Below, in pieces: positions 45,663 through 54,902 of a DNA stretch of 64,000 nucleotides. Every line of letters starts with the position of its first letter. The stretch's first letter is position 1. Source of the DNA: Clostridiales bacterium (GTDB lineage: Bacteria; Bacillota; Clostridia; Lachnospirales; Lachnospiraceae); NCBI GenBank assembly GCA_012839295.1, contig DUNO01000057.1:1-64000 (forward strand), in the 5' to 3' direction. Made by a program: the position numbers and the translations under genes. The notes beneath the pieces were generated by a model, which ran no database searches, was not told the DNA's origin, and saw only the letters and a program-made list of their open reading frames with translations.

Positions 45663-46739
45663 ATGAAAATAAGTTCCCAGCATCCCTTATTATTAAAAAA
45701 AGCACGTAAAAATACGCTCTTTGGCATCCTCCTGTTACTTTTTGCCTTCTGCTGCCTCTCCGGCTGCACCGCAGCGGATGCAAAAGGAAGCACGACCGGG
45801 AAAATCTCCGGAACAGATTTCCTGCTGAACACGGTTATAACCATTTATCTCTATGATTCAGCAGATGAGGATATCTTAAAGGGCTGCTTCCAATTGATAA
45901 AAAAATATGAGGATATCTACTCCAGAACCCTCAGCACCAGCGAATTATATGCCCTGAACCACAGGATCCTGCAAAGCAGCAACGGCAAATACCGGCTATC
46001 AGAGGAGCTTTCCGACCTCCTGTCCTATGGCTTATACTATAGCAAATTATCAAAAGGAGCCTTTGATATCACCATAGAGCCCATTTCCTCCCTATGGGAT
46101 TTCACCTCTGATCCGCCCGCTCTTCCCAGTAAAGCAGCCATTGAAGGCCAGCTGCCCAATGTCAGCTATGAATATATTCATTTGGACGGTAGGGAAATCT
46201 CTTTTGCAAAGGAGGGAGTGCGGATTGACCTGGGCGCCATTGCAAAGGGCTATATTGCTGACCGTGTAAAGGATTATCTGACCGGTAGGGGTGTCCATAG
46301 CGCCATCATTAACCTCGGGGGAAATATCCTGTGTGTCGGCACAAAGCCGGACGGTGCCCCATTCCAGGTGGGGATCCAGAAGCCTTTTGCCCCACAAAAC
46401 GAAGCCATGGCCGTCCTGGAGATATCCGACTATTCCGTTGTCTCCTCCGGGACTTATGAAAAATACCTGAAAAAGGACGGCAAGCTCTACCACCACCTGT
46501 TAAATACAAAGACCGGTTATCCCTACGACAATGACATTCTTTCCGTGACCATCATCTCCCCAAAATCCGTGGACGGTGATGGCCTCAGCACTACCTGCTT
46601 TGCCCTTGGCGTTGAAAAAGGCCTGGAATTAATCAGCAGGCTCCCGGATACCTATGCTGTCTACATTACAAAGGATTATAAGCTCCATTACTCCCCCGGC
46701 ATGGAGGGAAACGTGTGCCCACCGGGCACACAAAAATAA
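45663..46739 (+). CDS. apbE: FAD:protein FMN transferase (lipoprotein)
   Basis: 358 residues. Signal peptide with a lipobox FCCLSGC; then SGTDFLLNTVITIYLY, GAIAKGYIADRV, INLGGNILCVG, and HHLLNTKTGYPYDND with VDGDGLSTTCFALG. ApbE attaches FMN to Thr/Ser in extracytoplasmic proteins such as RnfG. The start at 45663 follows TTGGAGG. Divergent from the NusG-II gene. Confidence 0.92.
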   Translation: MKISSQHPLLLKKARKNTLFGILLLLFAFCCLSGCTAADAKGSTTGKISGTDFLLNTVITIYLYDSADEDILKGCFQLIKKYEDIYSRTLSTSELYALNHRILQSSNGKYRLSEELSDLLSYGLYYSKLSKGAFDITIEPISSLWDFTSDPPALPSKAAIEGQLPNVSYEYIHLDGREISFAKEGVRIDLGAIAKGYIADRVKDYLTGRGVHSAIINLGGNILCVGTKPDGAPFQVGIQKPFAPQNEAMAVLEISDYSVVSSGTYEKYLKKDGKLYHHLLNTKTGYPYDNDILSVTIISPKSVDGDGLSTTCFALGVEKGLELISRLPDTYAVYITKDYKLHYSPGMEGNVCPPGTQK

Positions 46740-46740
46740 A

Positions 46741-46772
46741 GGAGCAGGAGTAATCTCCTGCTCCAGCTTCTA
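46741..46772. terminator. Terminator between apbE and mrp
   Basis: 10-bp stem GGAGCAGGAG/CTCCTGCTCC (46741-46764) with a TAAT loop. The minus side is followed by TTTATTTTTG. It separates two convergent genes. Confidence 0.7.
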
Positions 46773-47597
46773 CTACAGCTTTTCTAACACATCAGCAATC
46801 GGATCCAGCCAGTCCCCCTCAAAAAGCTCAATCATGCCTTTATCGCAGGCTCCTGCCAGCTTCGGATTGATCGGAAGCTTCGCATGGATCGGGATTTCAA
46901 AATCTTTGGCAACCTCAGCAATCTTGCTCTCCCCAAAAATCTGGTACTCCTTGCCACAGTCAGGGCAGGTAAAGTAGGACATATTTTCTACCAGCCCAAG
47001 GATCGGTACCTCCATCATTTTTGCCATTTTAACAGCTTTTCCGACAATCATGGAGACAAGCTCCTGTGGTGACGTGACAATAATGATGCCATCCACCGGC
47101 AGGGACTGGAATACCGTCAGGGGAACATCCCCGGTTCCCGGGGGCATATCAACAAACATGTAATCCACATCATTCCAGATGACGTCGGACCAGAACTGCT
47201 TTACCGTACCGGCAATGATGGGTCCTCTCCACACTACGGGATCTGTCTCATTATTTAAAAGTAAATTAATTGACATAATCTCAATCCCGGAACTGCTCTT
47301 AGCCGGAAATATCCCGATCTCATTCCCCTGTGCCTTTTCTTTAATACCAAAGGCCTTCGGAATGGAAGGTCCGGTTATATCCGCATCCAGTACCGCACTC
47401 TGGTAACCTCTCCGGTTCATGGTAACGGCAAGCAAGGAGGTCACCAGGGACTTTCCTACGCCTCCCTTTCCGCTCACGACACCTATTACCTTTTTGACAT
47501 TGCTCATCTCATGGGGCTGTACCGTAAAATCCTGCTTCTCCTTCCTGTCAGAACAGTTAGAGCTGCAGCTGCTGCAATCACTTGAACATTCACTCAT
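46773..47597 (-). CDS. Mrp/NBP35-type iron-sulfur carrier ATPase
   Basis: 274 residues from the ATG at 47597 (GAAAGGA upstream). A Cys-rich N-terminus (CSSDCSSCSSNCSD) precedes the deviant Walker A GKGGVGKSLVTS. FVDMPPGTGDVPLT and FTCPDCGKEYQIFG carry the CxxC cluster ligand. It is a scaffold for Fe-S cluster transfer to apo-enzymes. Confidence 0.9.
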   Translation of the reverse strand: MSECSSDCSSCSSNCSDRKEKQDFTVQPHEMSNVKKVIGVVSGKGGVGKSLVTSLLAVTMNRRGYQSAVLDADITGPSIPKAFGIKEKAQGNEIGIFPAKSSSGIEIMSINLLLNNETDPVVWRGPIIAGTVKQFWSDVIWNDVDYMFVDMPPGTGDVPLTVFQSLPVDGIIIVTSPQELVSMIVGKAVKMAKMMEVPILGLVENMSYFTCPDCGKEYQIFGESKIAEVAKDFEIPIHAKLPINPKLAGACDKGMIELFEGDWLDPIADVLEKL

Positions 47598-47898
47598 GGT
47601 CTTCATCCTTTCATTTCTATTTATAAATTTAGTCAATTGCAAACCCAAAATCCGCTAATTATACTGTTTTGCAACCGGCTGAAAACTTTCGCATTTTCTT
47701 GCCTCATTATACGCCAAATCTGTCATATGTCAATATGTAGGACGACTTTTTCCCAGGCAAATTTGCCCTTCCAGCCTTGAACAACCGCAGTGGGTTCCGA
47801 ATATTATGGTATATAACATAAGTCAATTCCATTGGCCGGGGGCCGGCTGGAATTGATTGAAGGCCGATGTGAAACGGCTTTTGGAAAGGAGCTGCACT

Positions 47899-48936
47899 AT
47901 GCTTACGATAGGAATGGATTACGCCTTCATATTAAATGCTGTTGTTTTAGCATTTTTATCACAAAACCTTGTCCTTCTGATCATTATCGGAGCCATCCTC
48001 TTATTATTAATATATATTATTCACCGGGTCCGCCTCAGAAACAGTAGGGAACGCAAAATTATACGTCCAGTTACCGAAATGCTGGGAAATGTCCCCGAGC
48101 GCATCAGGGAGTTAAACAAAGAGATTGAGCCCTTTGGCTTTGCCTATGAGCCAAACCAAGACATCTTCTATTCCCTTATGTACCCCTGGCAGCGGAAGCT
48201 TGGTTATTGCCGGCTTTATGATGAAGCCTGTGCTGCCATGAGCATGATAATAGATTGCGAGCCAATTACCTTCGAATATGCTGGCAAGAAATGGCTGATT
48301 GAGTTCTGGAAGGGTCAATACGGCATGAATACGGGTGCGGAAGTCGGTATCTACAACACGACAGGCCCAAATTTAAATATTCCCGGTATTTTTAACGGTA
48401 CCTTTTATTTCTGCGTAAAAGATGAGGAATGCATCGATATGTCCTTTATCTTCCGCAAAAAAGGCAACCTCCTATTTACCCGGAGCGGACATCACTGGTG
48501 GCTTACCGGCTTCAAGCTCGGTGAATATTCCAAGCCCTCCGAATTGTCCATGGATATTGAGCTGATGCTCTATGACAAAAAGATGGCCTCCATCTTTGGA
48601 AATGCCTTAAAGGAGGCCGGATACCAGCCGGATGAATATAAGGTCCAGGGCCGTCGGGTACTGATCCGCTTTGATAAGCCCCATACGAAGCAGCCACTGA
48701 CCAGGACTGCATTAACCGATTACCTGATGATGCGCAATAATGCGGATCTCTGTGATTCCTATAATACACTGACCGCTGCCTACATCGACACCCCGGATAA
48801 GTTAGAGCTGTTAAAGCTTATGGATCCGGGTATGTATGGCCGGATTATCGCTCTCGGCAAACCGAAGGAGGTATTCGAAGCCTACAATACAATTAAAGGA
48901 TATCTTGACCTGTCCAAGGATTCAGAAAGGGAGTGA
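47899..48936 (+). CDS. DUF4474 membrane-anchored protein
   Basis: 345 residues. The start is at 47899, where GAAAGGAG precedes the ATG. One or two membrane helices (LLIIIGAILLLLIYII) followed by a soluble domain with PFGFAYEPNQDIFYS and WKGQYGMNTGAEVGIY, the DUF4474 signature. The partner is the phosphoesterase six bases downstream, suggesting a joint role at the membrane. Function unknown. Confidence 0.85.
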   Translation: MLTIGMDYAFILNAVVLAFLSQNLVLLIIIGAILLLLIYIIHRVRLRNSRERKIIRPVTEMLGNVPERIRELNKEIEPFGFAYEPNQDIFYSLMYPWQRKLGYCRLYDEACAAMSMIIDCEPITFEYAGKKWLIEFWKGQYGMNTGAEVGIYNTTGPNLNIPGIFNGTFYFCVKDEECIDMSFIFRKKGNLLFTRSGHHWWLTGFKLGEYSKPSELSMDIELMLYDKKMASIFGNALKEAGYQPDEYKVQGRRVLIRFDKPHTKQPLTRTALTDYLMMRNNADLCDSYNTLTAAYIDTPDKLELLKLMDPGMYGRIIALGKPKEVFEAYNTIKGYLDLSKDSERE

Positions 48937-48941
48937 GCAAA

Positions 48942-49850
48942 ATGTCAACCTTTATGCGTCTGTCCCAGGTTCTTGAAAGATCCCAGGTGATACAGTTTGA
49001 TGATACTTCCAGAATAATTATTATGAGTGACTGCCACCGCGGAAATGGCAGCTGGGGAGATAATTTTTTAGGAAACCAGAATCTATTCTTTGCCGCCCTG
49101 TATTACTATTATGAAAATGACTATACCTACATCGAACTCGGTGACGGTGATGAGCTTTGGGAAAACCGGAGCATGGAGGATATTATAAGTGCCCACAGTG
49201 ATGCTTTTTGGCTCATGTCCCTGTTATACCAGGAACAGCGCCTGCTGATGCTCTTCGGAAACCATGATATCATCAAAAAAGACCCGAAATACACCCACAC
49301 AAGATGCCATTCCTTTTATTGTGACAGCACCCAATCAACCATGTCCTTATTCCCCGGAATAAAAATAATGGAAGGGCTGATCCTGCAGTATAAGGACACG
49401 GCACATAAAATTTTCCTGACACATGGACACCAGGGTGACCTGCTCAATGATCCCCTGTGGAAGCTCTCCCGCTTTTTAGTCCGCTACCTGTGGAGACCCC
49501 TGGAGCTACTTGGTATCAAGGATCCGACCAGCGCGGCAAAGAACCAGGGGAAAAAGAATACGGTAGAAAAGAGGTTAATGGCCTGGGCTGATGAAAACCA
49601 GCAAATGCTTATCTGTGGCCATACCCACCGTCCTGTTTTTCCAAAGGTGGGAACATCCCTGTACTTCAACGATGGCAGCTGTGTCCATCCCCGCTGCATC
49701 ACCGGGATCGAGATACGCGGCGGTATGATTGCCCTGGTAAAATGGGCAGTAATGACAAAGCCGGACCGTACCCTCTTTGTCGGACGTGAAATCCTTGAGG
49801 GTCCGGTTCCATTAACCGAATATTTTAATTCCCATATCCCGGCGGCCTGA
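48942..49850 (+). CDS. Calcineurin-like metallophosphoesterase
   Basis: 302 residues. Metal-binding motifs: SDCHRGNG, ELGDGDELWEN, LFGNHDII, LTHGHQGD and CGHTHRPVF. The variant GDGDE in place of GDxxD fits UDP-2,3-diacylglucosamine hydrolase-like or other phosphoesterases of uncertain substrate. GGGAG precedes the ATG at 48942. It is coupled to the DUF4474 gene. Confidence 0.88.
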   Translation: MSTFMRLSQVLERSQVIQFDDTSRIIIMSDCHRGNGSWGDNFLGNQNLFFAALYYYYENDYTYIELGDGDELWENRSMEDIISAHSDAFWLMSLLYQEQRLLMLFGNHDIIKKDPKYTHTRCHSFYCDSTQSTMSLFPGIKIMEGLILQYKDTAHKIFLTHGHQGDLLNDPLWKLSRFLVRYLWRPLELLGIKDPTSAAKNQGKKNTVEKRLMAWADENQQMLICGHTHRPVFPKVGTSLYFNDGSCVHPRCITGIEIRGGMIALVKWAVMTKPDRTLFVGREILEGPVPLTEYFNSHIPAA

Positions 49851-49915
49851 CCCGGCTTGTAAAAAGTATGCCTTGTTCCCCGGAAGGAAGCTGGAAATCC
49901 GTTATGTAGAAAGAA

Positions 49916-49948
49916 GGAACCGGAAAATGCTGCATCTTCTCCGGTTCC
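49916..49948. terminator. Terminator between phosphoesterase and flavin reductase genes
   Basis: Stem GGAACCGGA/TCCGGTTCC. The minus side continues TTCTTTCT. It separates convergent genes. Confidence 0.55.
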
Positions 49949-49985
49949 TCTAAATATCGGTTCTATAAATGCTCAGTTCTCTGAA

Positions 49986-50552
49986 TTACCGTTTCTTCTG
50001 AACGGAATACCCGAATTTCCCCAATCTTTTGCCAAGCTCAAAATATTCCCCATGGGAATAAGCTACCAGACCCGTACTGTTCAAATCGAATTTTCCTGTA
50101 CCCGACATATATTTCTCGTCCACATTTACCCCTACCACCTCGGCAAGGAATAAATCATGGCTGCCGAGAGGCTTTATCTCAACTACCCTGCACTCAATAT
50201 TCACCGGGCTTTCCTCAATCCCGGGAGCCTTTATGACCTGTGATTTACTTGGGTGCAGCTTCATTTCCTCAAATTTATCAATATCCCTGCCTGATTTTAC
50301 TCCACAATAATCGCAGGCAAAGGCCAGCTCCTTGTTCACCAGGTTCACTACAAATTCACCCGTTTCCTTAATAATGGCATAGGAATACCGCTCCGGCCGG
50401 ATGGAAATTGATAACATCGCCGGTGATGAGGCTATGGTACCTGCCCAGGCAACGGTAATAATGTTTGGCCGCTCCCCTTCCCTGCCGCAGCTTACCATAA
50501 CTGCGGGTACCGGATAAAGCATATTGCCGGGTTTCCAGTGCTGTTTTGCCAT
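49986..50552 (-). CDS. Flavin reductase-like FMN-binding protein
   Basis: 188 residues starting MAKQHWKPGNMLYPVPAVMV at 50552, with GAAAGGAAGG upstream. PNIITVAWAGTIASSPAMLSI and RYSYAIIKETGEFVVNL are the FMN-binding split-barrel (flavoredoxin) signature. It probably reduces flavins with NAD(P)H or acts as a small flavoprotein electron carrier. Confidence 0.88.
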   Translation of the reverse strand: MAKQHWKPGNMLYPVPAVMVSCGREGERPNIITVAWAGTIASSPAMLSISIRPERYSYAIIKETGEFVVNLVNKELAFACDYCGVKSGRDIDKFEEMKLHPSKSQVIKAPGIEESPVNIECRVVEIKPLGSHDLFLAEVVGVNVDEKYMSGTGKFDLNSTGLVAYSHGEYFELGKRLGKFGYSVQKKR

Positions 50553-50660
50553 AAATGTCCTTCCTTTCGATATAGCCGCATGTATAATGCCGGTATACAC
50601 CAGTACGGACTCCAGCAGTCATACACGGCAATGCCAGAGGATGCTGCAAAAAGAAAATTT

Positions 50661-50716
50661 CATACCATATATTGCAGGATTATCCTTTGATATCTGCAAT
50701 ATATGGTATGTTTTTT
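50661..50716 (+). terminator. 17-bp hairpin terminator with T6
   Basis: Perfect stem between 50661-50677 and 50694-50710, followed by TTTTTT on the plus strand. The minus side is also T-rich (AAATTTTC), so it probably terminates the minus-strand gene ending at 50746. Confidence 0.75.
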
Positions 50717-50745
50717 CCATTTTGTAACACCCTCGTATAAATTCA

Positions 50746-51138
50746 TTATACCTGATTGATGTTTAAAGGTCTAGCATTATTTGGATCATCCACAAGCCTT
50801 TTTCTGTTTTCGCTATTCAATTCACTCGTTGTAAATACCTGTATATCCTCAAGACAGAAGTAAAGTCCCTTGTCCTTAGCAAAGTTTAAGATAATTTTAG
50901 TGATATCTTCTTTATATTTTTCTAAACATGCAACTGCGATCTCATCCTTTATACCCTGTGGCATAACTGACAAGGCTGACTTTATTACGGTTGCTGATAA
51001 AGAACTATTTTTCCCTACCATTTTAGTTATAAATCCTGCTTCCTCCTTTTCAGACATTTTTTCAATAATCGTAGGGAGAAAAGCCTCAATCGCTGTTCCA
51101 TAATCTGTATCACTGATTTTAATCTTCATTTCAATCAT
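50746..51138 (-). CDS. Unknown protein next to the VWA gene
   Basis: 130 residues from the ATG at 51138 (GGAGGG upstream). Helical, with Lys/Glu-rich N-terminus and MSEKEEAGFITKMV. No recognised family. It lies 24 bases after the VWA gene on the same strand and is probably the last gene of the locus. Confidence 0.6.
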   Translation of the reverse strand: MIEMKIKISDTDYGTAIEAFLPTIIEKMSEKEEAGFITKMVGKNSSLSATVIKSALSVMPQGIKDEIAVACLEKYKEDITKIILNFAKDKGLYFCLEDIQVFTTSELNSENRKRLVDDPNNARPLNINQV

Positions 51139-51162
51139 ATTATTACCCTCCATTTTTTAAAT

Positions 51163-51798
51163 TTATACAACTTTGTTATCATCCTCTGAATTCCATCCTG
51201 CATCCACTCTTCCTTCCCCTCTCATTTGCCTGACAGCACGGTCTGCACCGGCGTAAACCCTCGCTGTTCCAAGATTAGTTGCCGCATAATCCATTGAAAA
51301 TTTTTCATCAATGCCAATGGATGCTGCTTCTGCTGCAGAATCAATATTGGCTCCCATAAATATGAATTGCCAGTTATATTTTTGGGTCTGGTGAGTTATC
51401 ATTTCCTTTACCCTGTCTTTATCATATTCTTTACTGGAATTTTCCTGTCCATCTGTGATAATCACTACAATTACTTTGGACGGACGCTCTTCCTCAGCCA
51501 GCATTGCCAGCCTATGGCCTATATCAACAATGGTTTTTCCAATCGCATCATATAGCGCAGTCATACCCCGCGCATAATACTCCTTATTTGTCATGGGCTG
51601 TACTGTCTTTATGTCTGCCGCATCATAGAGAAGTTCATATTTATCATCGAAAAGTACTGTTGTGACCCATGCTTCTCCCTGATCTTCTTTTTGGCTTTCA
51701 ATAAACCTATTGTATCCTCCGATTGTATCCAATTCTAACGTTGACATGGAACCGCTACGGTCCAAAATACACACAATTTGCGTAAGATCATTTCTCAT
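51163..51798 (-). CDS. von Willebrand factor A domain protein
   Basis: 211 residues. The MIDAS is seen in CILDRSGSMSTLE (DxSxS), with Thr in GMTALYDA and Asp in IITDGQENS. It is cytoplasmic, with no signal peptide. Such short VWA proteins are chaperone or recruitment factors that bind partner proteins through a metal ion. The start is uncertain (ATG 51798 or GTG 51819). Confidence 0.85.
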   Translation of the reverse strand: MRNDLTQIVCILDRSGSMSTLELDTIGGYNRFIESQKEDQGEAWVTTVLFDDKYELLYDAADIKTVQPMTNKEYYARGMTALYDAIGKTIVDIGHRLAMLAEEERPSKVIVVIITDGQENSSKEYDKDRVKEMITHQTQKYNWQFIFMGANIDSAAEAASIGIDEKFSMDYAATNLGTARVYAGADRAVRQMRGEGRVDAGWNSEDDNKVV

Positions 51799-51862
51799 GC
51801 TTATACCCGCGCCTTTCACTTTTTGATGACCTATTCAAAAAGTGAATAGGCCTTAATAAATA

Positions 51863-51891
51863 GTTTGAAAGTGACTTTCTTTCAAACTTTT
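51863..51891. other. 9-bp hairpin between the SEDS and VWA genes
   Basis: GTTTGAAAG/CTTTCAAAC with TTTT after it on the plus strand. It could attenuate read-through to the VWA gene. Confidence 0.4.
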
Positions 51892-51901
51892 CCTTCTTAT
51901 A

Positions 51902-52975
51902 TCATTGATTGATATTATCATGACAGCAATGAATATAAATACCCATTAATATAATATCAAGGATAATTTCTGCTCCATATCCCACAAATGGCAAATAACC
52001 ACTGCTGAAAAATGGAAGCAGGTTAAAAAACACCAAAAAACAAAATATTACTTTTATCAAAATATAAATAGTAATTGAAAACGCCAGCTTTTTTGAAAAA
52101 ATCCCCTCAATTCCTGAGGTCAAACGAAACATATTCCATATCATTAACAGCAGCAGCCCCAGAATAACAGCAAATACACTCCATCCAAAGAGAATAAGTA
52201 TGGTGGGCAATATTTCGCCGCTAAATTTATTTGCATAGGAGGATCTTCCAATCAGAAGAGCCGTTTTCATAATCTCAAAATCCTGGATTTTCATATATCC
52301 CTTACCCTGTGCGTACTGATATGGATCCATCCATACAGAAATATTTTGTATGTCCTGTTCTAATTTCAAAAAATAGTAGCCGACAATAACAACCCCATAT
52401 ATTGCCAGGCTGCCCATATATATCAGTGTATGTTTTCCCTTTCTCCAAGGAAGCATTGCCGAGAACAGGAGGGTTGCAATAAATATATTTCCTGCATTAC
52501 CGTCAACTGCAATGATCATGATAAATAATATGCTCAGTCCACTCATTATGGGAAATGTGTACCTGCTGTTTGCGGGGAGCTTTCCTTGCATTAGGACAAA
52601 TGCAAATAATAGAATAATAATGCTAAGGGTGGAGGTTCTAAATCTTATAAAAAACACTTCTATGTATCTGATGCCTGAAACGGAAAAGAAAAAGGGCAGT
52701 TCTGATGGCAGCAGGCTAAGTGCTGCAGCAATAGCAATGAGTATGCATGCCAGGAGCATTTTCTTTTTTATTTCTATTTGAGGGGAGAGAAAATAGACAG
52801 CTGCAGCTCCAATGATGCCAAACAACATATATACCAGCATTTTTTCAAAATAATAGGATTCGTCCAAATACTTTGAATTAACAACTCTAGAATACTGGCT
52901 GTAAACGAATAATCCACTTAATAGCAATAAAGCTGCAGAGGCCACGATAACTGTAATTTTTTTTCCCTTGTCCAA
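51902..52975 (-). CDS. Divergent SEDS-family (FtsW/RodA-like) membrane protein
   Basis: About 357 residues from a TTG at 52975, where GGAGGGAG lies 5 bases upstream. The upstream ATG (53008) has no ribosome site. Ten membrane segments. The SEDS landmarks are present but loose: WMDPYQYAQGKGYM (W-[LM]-[DN]-P) and LPFFSSGYLPFVG (a relative of the LPF-S-GG motif). The usual catalytic Asp region is hard to assign. FtsW/RodA polymerise peptidoglycan with a PBP; no PBP is nearby. Confidence 0.75.
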   Translation of the reverse strand: MDKGKKITVIVASAALLLLSGLFVYSQYSRVVNSKYLDESYYFEKMLVYMLFGIIGAAAVYFLSPQIEIKKKMLLACILIAIAAALSLLPSELPFFFSVSGIRYIEVFFIRFRTSTLSIIILLFAFVLMQGKLPANSRYTFPIMSGLSILFIMIIAVDGNAGNIFIATLLFSAMLPWRKGKHTLIYMGSLAIYGVVIVGYYFLKLEQDIQNISVWMDPYQYAQGKGYMKIQDFEIMKTALLIGRSSYANKFSGEILPTILILFGWSVFAVILGLLLLMIWNMFRLTSGIEGIFSKKLAFSITIYILIKVIFCFLVFFNLLPFFSSGYLPFVGYGAEIILDIILMGIYIHCCHDNINQ

Positions 52976-53060
52976 GGTGCTCCCTCCATCGTATTTTCTA
53001 TATGGCATTTTATATATGGTATTTCCTATATTGCCTTTTCTATTTTAGTCTTTTCTTTTT

Positions 53061-53564
53061 TTACCCCTGGCTCCTGCTCTTTACCTTTTGCTCTGCTTCC
53101 ATTCTGTAGTTCTTCTTTTCTTCTGTATTCATATCCTGAAATGGGATTATAACCCGTCCCAGGGTATCAATGTATGCATATACTGTTGTTTCATTGCAGT
53201 TTTCTCCGCCAAATCCGTCTTCATCTTCAAAATACCGACCATCCGGATACAAGGTCCACCATACAAAAGCGACTCCGTTAATAAAGGATTCTATACCAAA
53301 CCCATAGTGCACTTTTAAAGCATGCGCATTATGGGAGTTCTCAAGCCTATCAACCTTTTCGAAATCAATATCTCCGGGCTGCATATTCGTCAGAAGGTTG
53401 TATTCATTCATAATCATGGCCTCTATATGGGCAATGGTATTTTCAAGAATAATTTCGCCTGCCTTCGTATAGTGAATTATTACGCCTTCTCCCCGGCGGT
53501 ATGATTCTTTATACCGGTTATCTGCCCTGCCCAGTGCGTTTTGCACCCTCTTCCAAAGGAACAT
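53061..53564 (-). CDS. Unknown acidic protein
   Basis: 167 residues, starting MFLWKRVQNALG at 53564 after GGGAGG. Soluble, with aromatic-rich WWTLYPDGRYFEDEDGFGGE. No family recognised. It sits between the SEDS and radical SAM genes. Confidence 0.6.
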   Translation of the reverse strand: MFLWKRVQNALGRADNRYKESYRRGEGVIIHYTKAGEIILENTIAHIEAMIMNEYNLLTNMQPGDIDFEKVDRLENSHNAHALKVHYGFGIESFINGVAFVWWTLYPDGRYFEDEDGFGGENCNETTVYAYIDTLGRVIIPFQDMNTEEKKNYRMEAEQKVKSRSQG

Positions 53565-53688
53565 ACAAACCACCTCCCTTTCACCCCAGCTAACTCTTCC
53601 TTCTGTACTTTCATAGAAAGCAGGACTAAGAAGCTTTGAATTTTCTACTATACTCTATTTGATTAGAATATACTTCCAAGTAAACTAA

Positions 53689-54834
53689 TTAGGAAATACT
53701 CTCCATAATGTATTTAATAGCCTTGATTCTATACTTTTCTGAACTACCGATTTGGGAGCTGTTTAATATAGGATCCTTCAAAATAGCCCTCAACTGGTAT
53801 CTGCAGGCAGACATAACCTGGATTTTAAAGGTTTTGCAGCTGCTTTTTTCTCTGCAATCCGGTTTACCAAACAACCGGATGGAATTTCCGGTGCACACTG
53901 GGCAAATACCGTCCAAGCTGCATTCTTCGCATAAGTGGTTGTTCATCTCGCCGCAACGGGTACCCACCTGCTCATATCCCTTTATTTGTCCATGTTCTTT
54001 TATTTGTCCGTATTTCTGTATCTGTTCTTTACTTAATACCAATGGTGAAATCAAGTGGCAGGAATATCTCTGCCCATCCCAGTCATATGTTATTCTGCTT
54101 TCCCCCAGTCCGCAGCCTGCCCTCATGAACTTCCTGTCTTCCAGCACAGGTAAAAGATTAATAGACAGCAGGTTGCTAGGCGTAGCCTCAGCATGTTCCA
54201 AATAGTAATCAGCCAAGATATCAAGCTGTTTTCTTAGAATATCCAGTGATCCAGGTTCCCATTCCGGCACCCCTCCGGCAAAGCTCGTATTAGCCCTGAC
54301 ACCCTTCTCCTGTAAAGCGATAATGCTCTCTGCCAGATATGGGACCGATTCTTCCGATATTGTCATTTTCAGGCCTTGCCCAGGCCAATTATGAATAAAG
54401 AAACCAATATCTATCAAGGAGTCGGATCCGCTTCTGTTAATATTTTGGGCACTTTGGGTTCCGTCATAGCTTAAGCAAAGTATGAAGCGCTCCTTGTTTT
54501 TCGCAAACCATTCCTTATTCTGCTCATCCAGCAAGGTACCGTTTGTTACCGCAGATAAAAGATACGGTGTTGCCCACTCCTGCGCCCAGACCCACTCCGC
54601 TACTTCCATAACTTTCCTACAAAGCATCAGCGGCTCTCCGCCAAGAAATACAAATTCCAAACAATCATAAAAGCCTTTTGCCTCTTCAAATGAAGCAGCT
54701 ATCACTTTTTTTGCAGTTTCTGTTGACATACTGCAGGACTTGTATTCCCTGACATAACAATACCGGCATCTCAGATTGCAATCATGGGTAAGCAAAAGGG
54801 TAATCATCCGGTTTTTTCTGAACTGAGCTTTCAT
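53689..54834 (-). CDS. Radical SAM/SPASM protein, candidate RiPP maturase
   Basis: 381 residues from the ATG at 54834. Radical SAM motif HDCNLRCRYCYV (C19, C23, C26) binds the 4Fe-4S cluster for SAM cleavage; FVFLGGEPL follows. The C-terminal SPASM region has Cys-rich GCGLGESRITYDWDGQRYSC, then CEECSLDGICPVC and CREKSSC, for one or two auxiliary clusters. Such enzymes install thioether or other crosslinks on peptides. A degenerate internal repeat (QKYGQIKEHGQIKGYEQ) lies before the SPASM Cys cluster. It is 68 bases downstream of the Cys-ended small gene. Confidence 0.88.
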   Translation of the reverse strand: MKAQFRKNRMITLLLTHDCNLRCRYCYVREYKSCSMSTETAKKVIAASFEEAKGFYDCLEFVFLGGEPLMLCRKVMEVAEWVWAQEWATPYLLSAVTNGTLLDEQNKEWFAKNKERFILCLSYDGTQSAQNINRSGSDSLIDIGFFIHNWPGQGLKMTISEESVPYLAESIIALQEKGVRANTSFAGGVPEWEPGSLDILRKQLDILADYYLEHAEATPSNLLSINLLPVLEDRKFMRAGCGLGESRITYDWDGQRYSCHLISPLVLSKEQIQKYGQIKEHGQIKGYEQVGTRCGEMNNHLCEECSLDGICPVCTGNSIRLFGKPDCREKSSCKTFKIQVMSACRYQLRAILKDPILNSSQIGSSEKYRIKAIKYIMESIS

Positions 54835-54902
54835 ATACAACAACCTATCCCTTATTAAATTATATGATTCAAATCATTCTATTTCTGAAGTATTCCGTAT
54901 TC

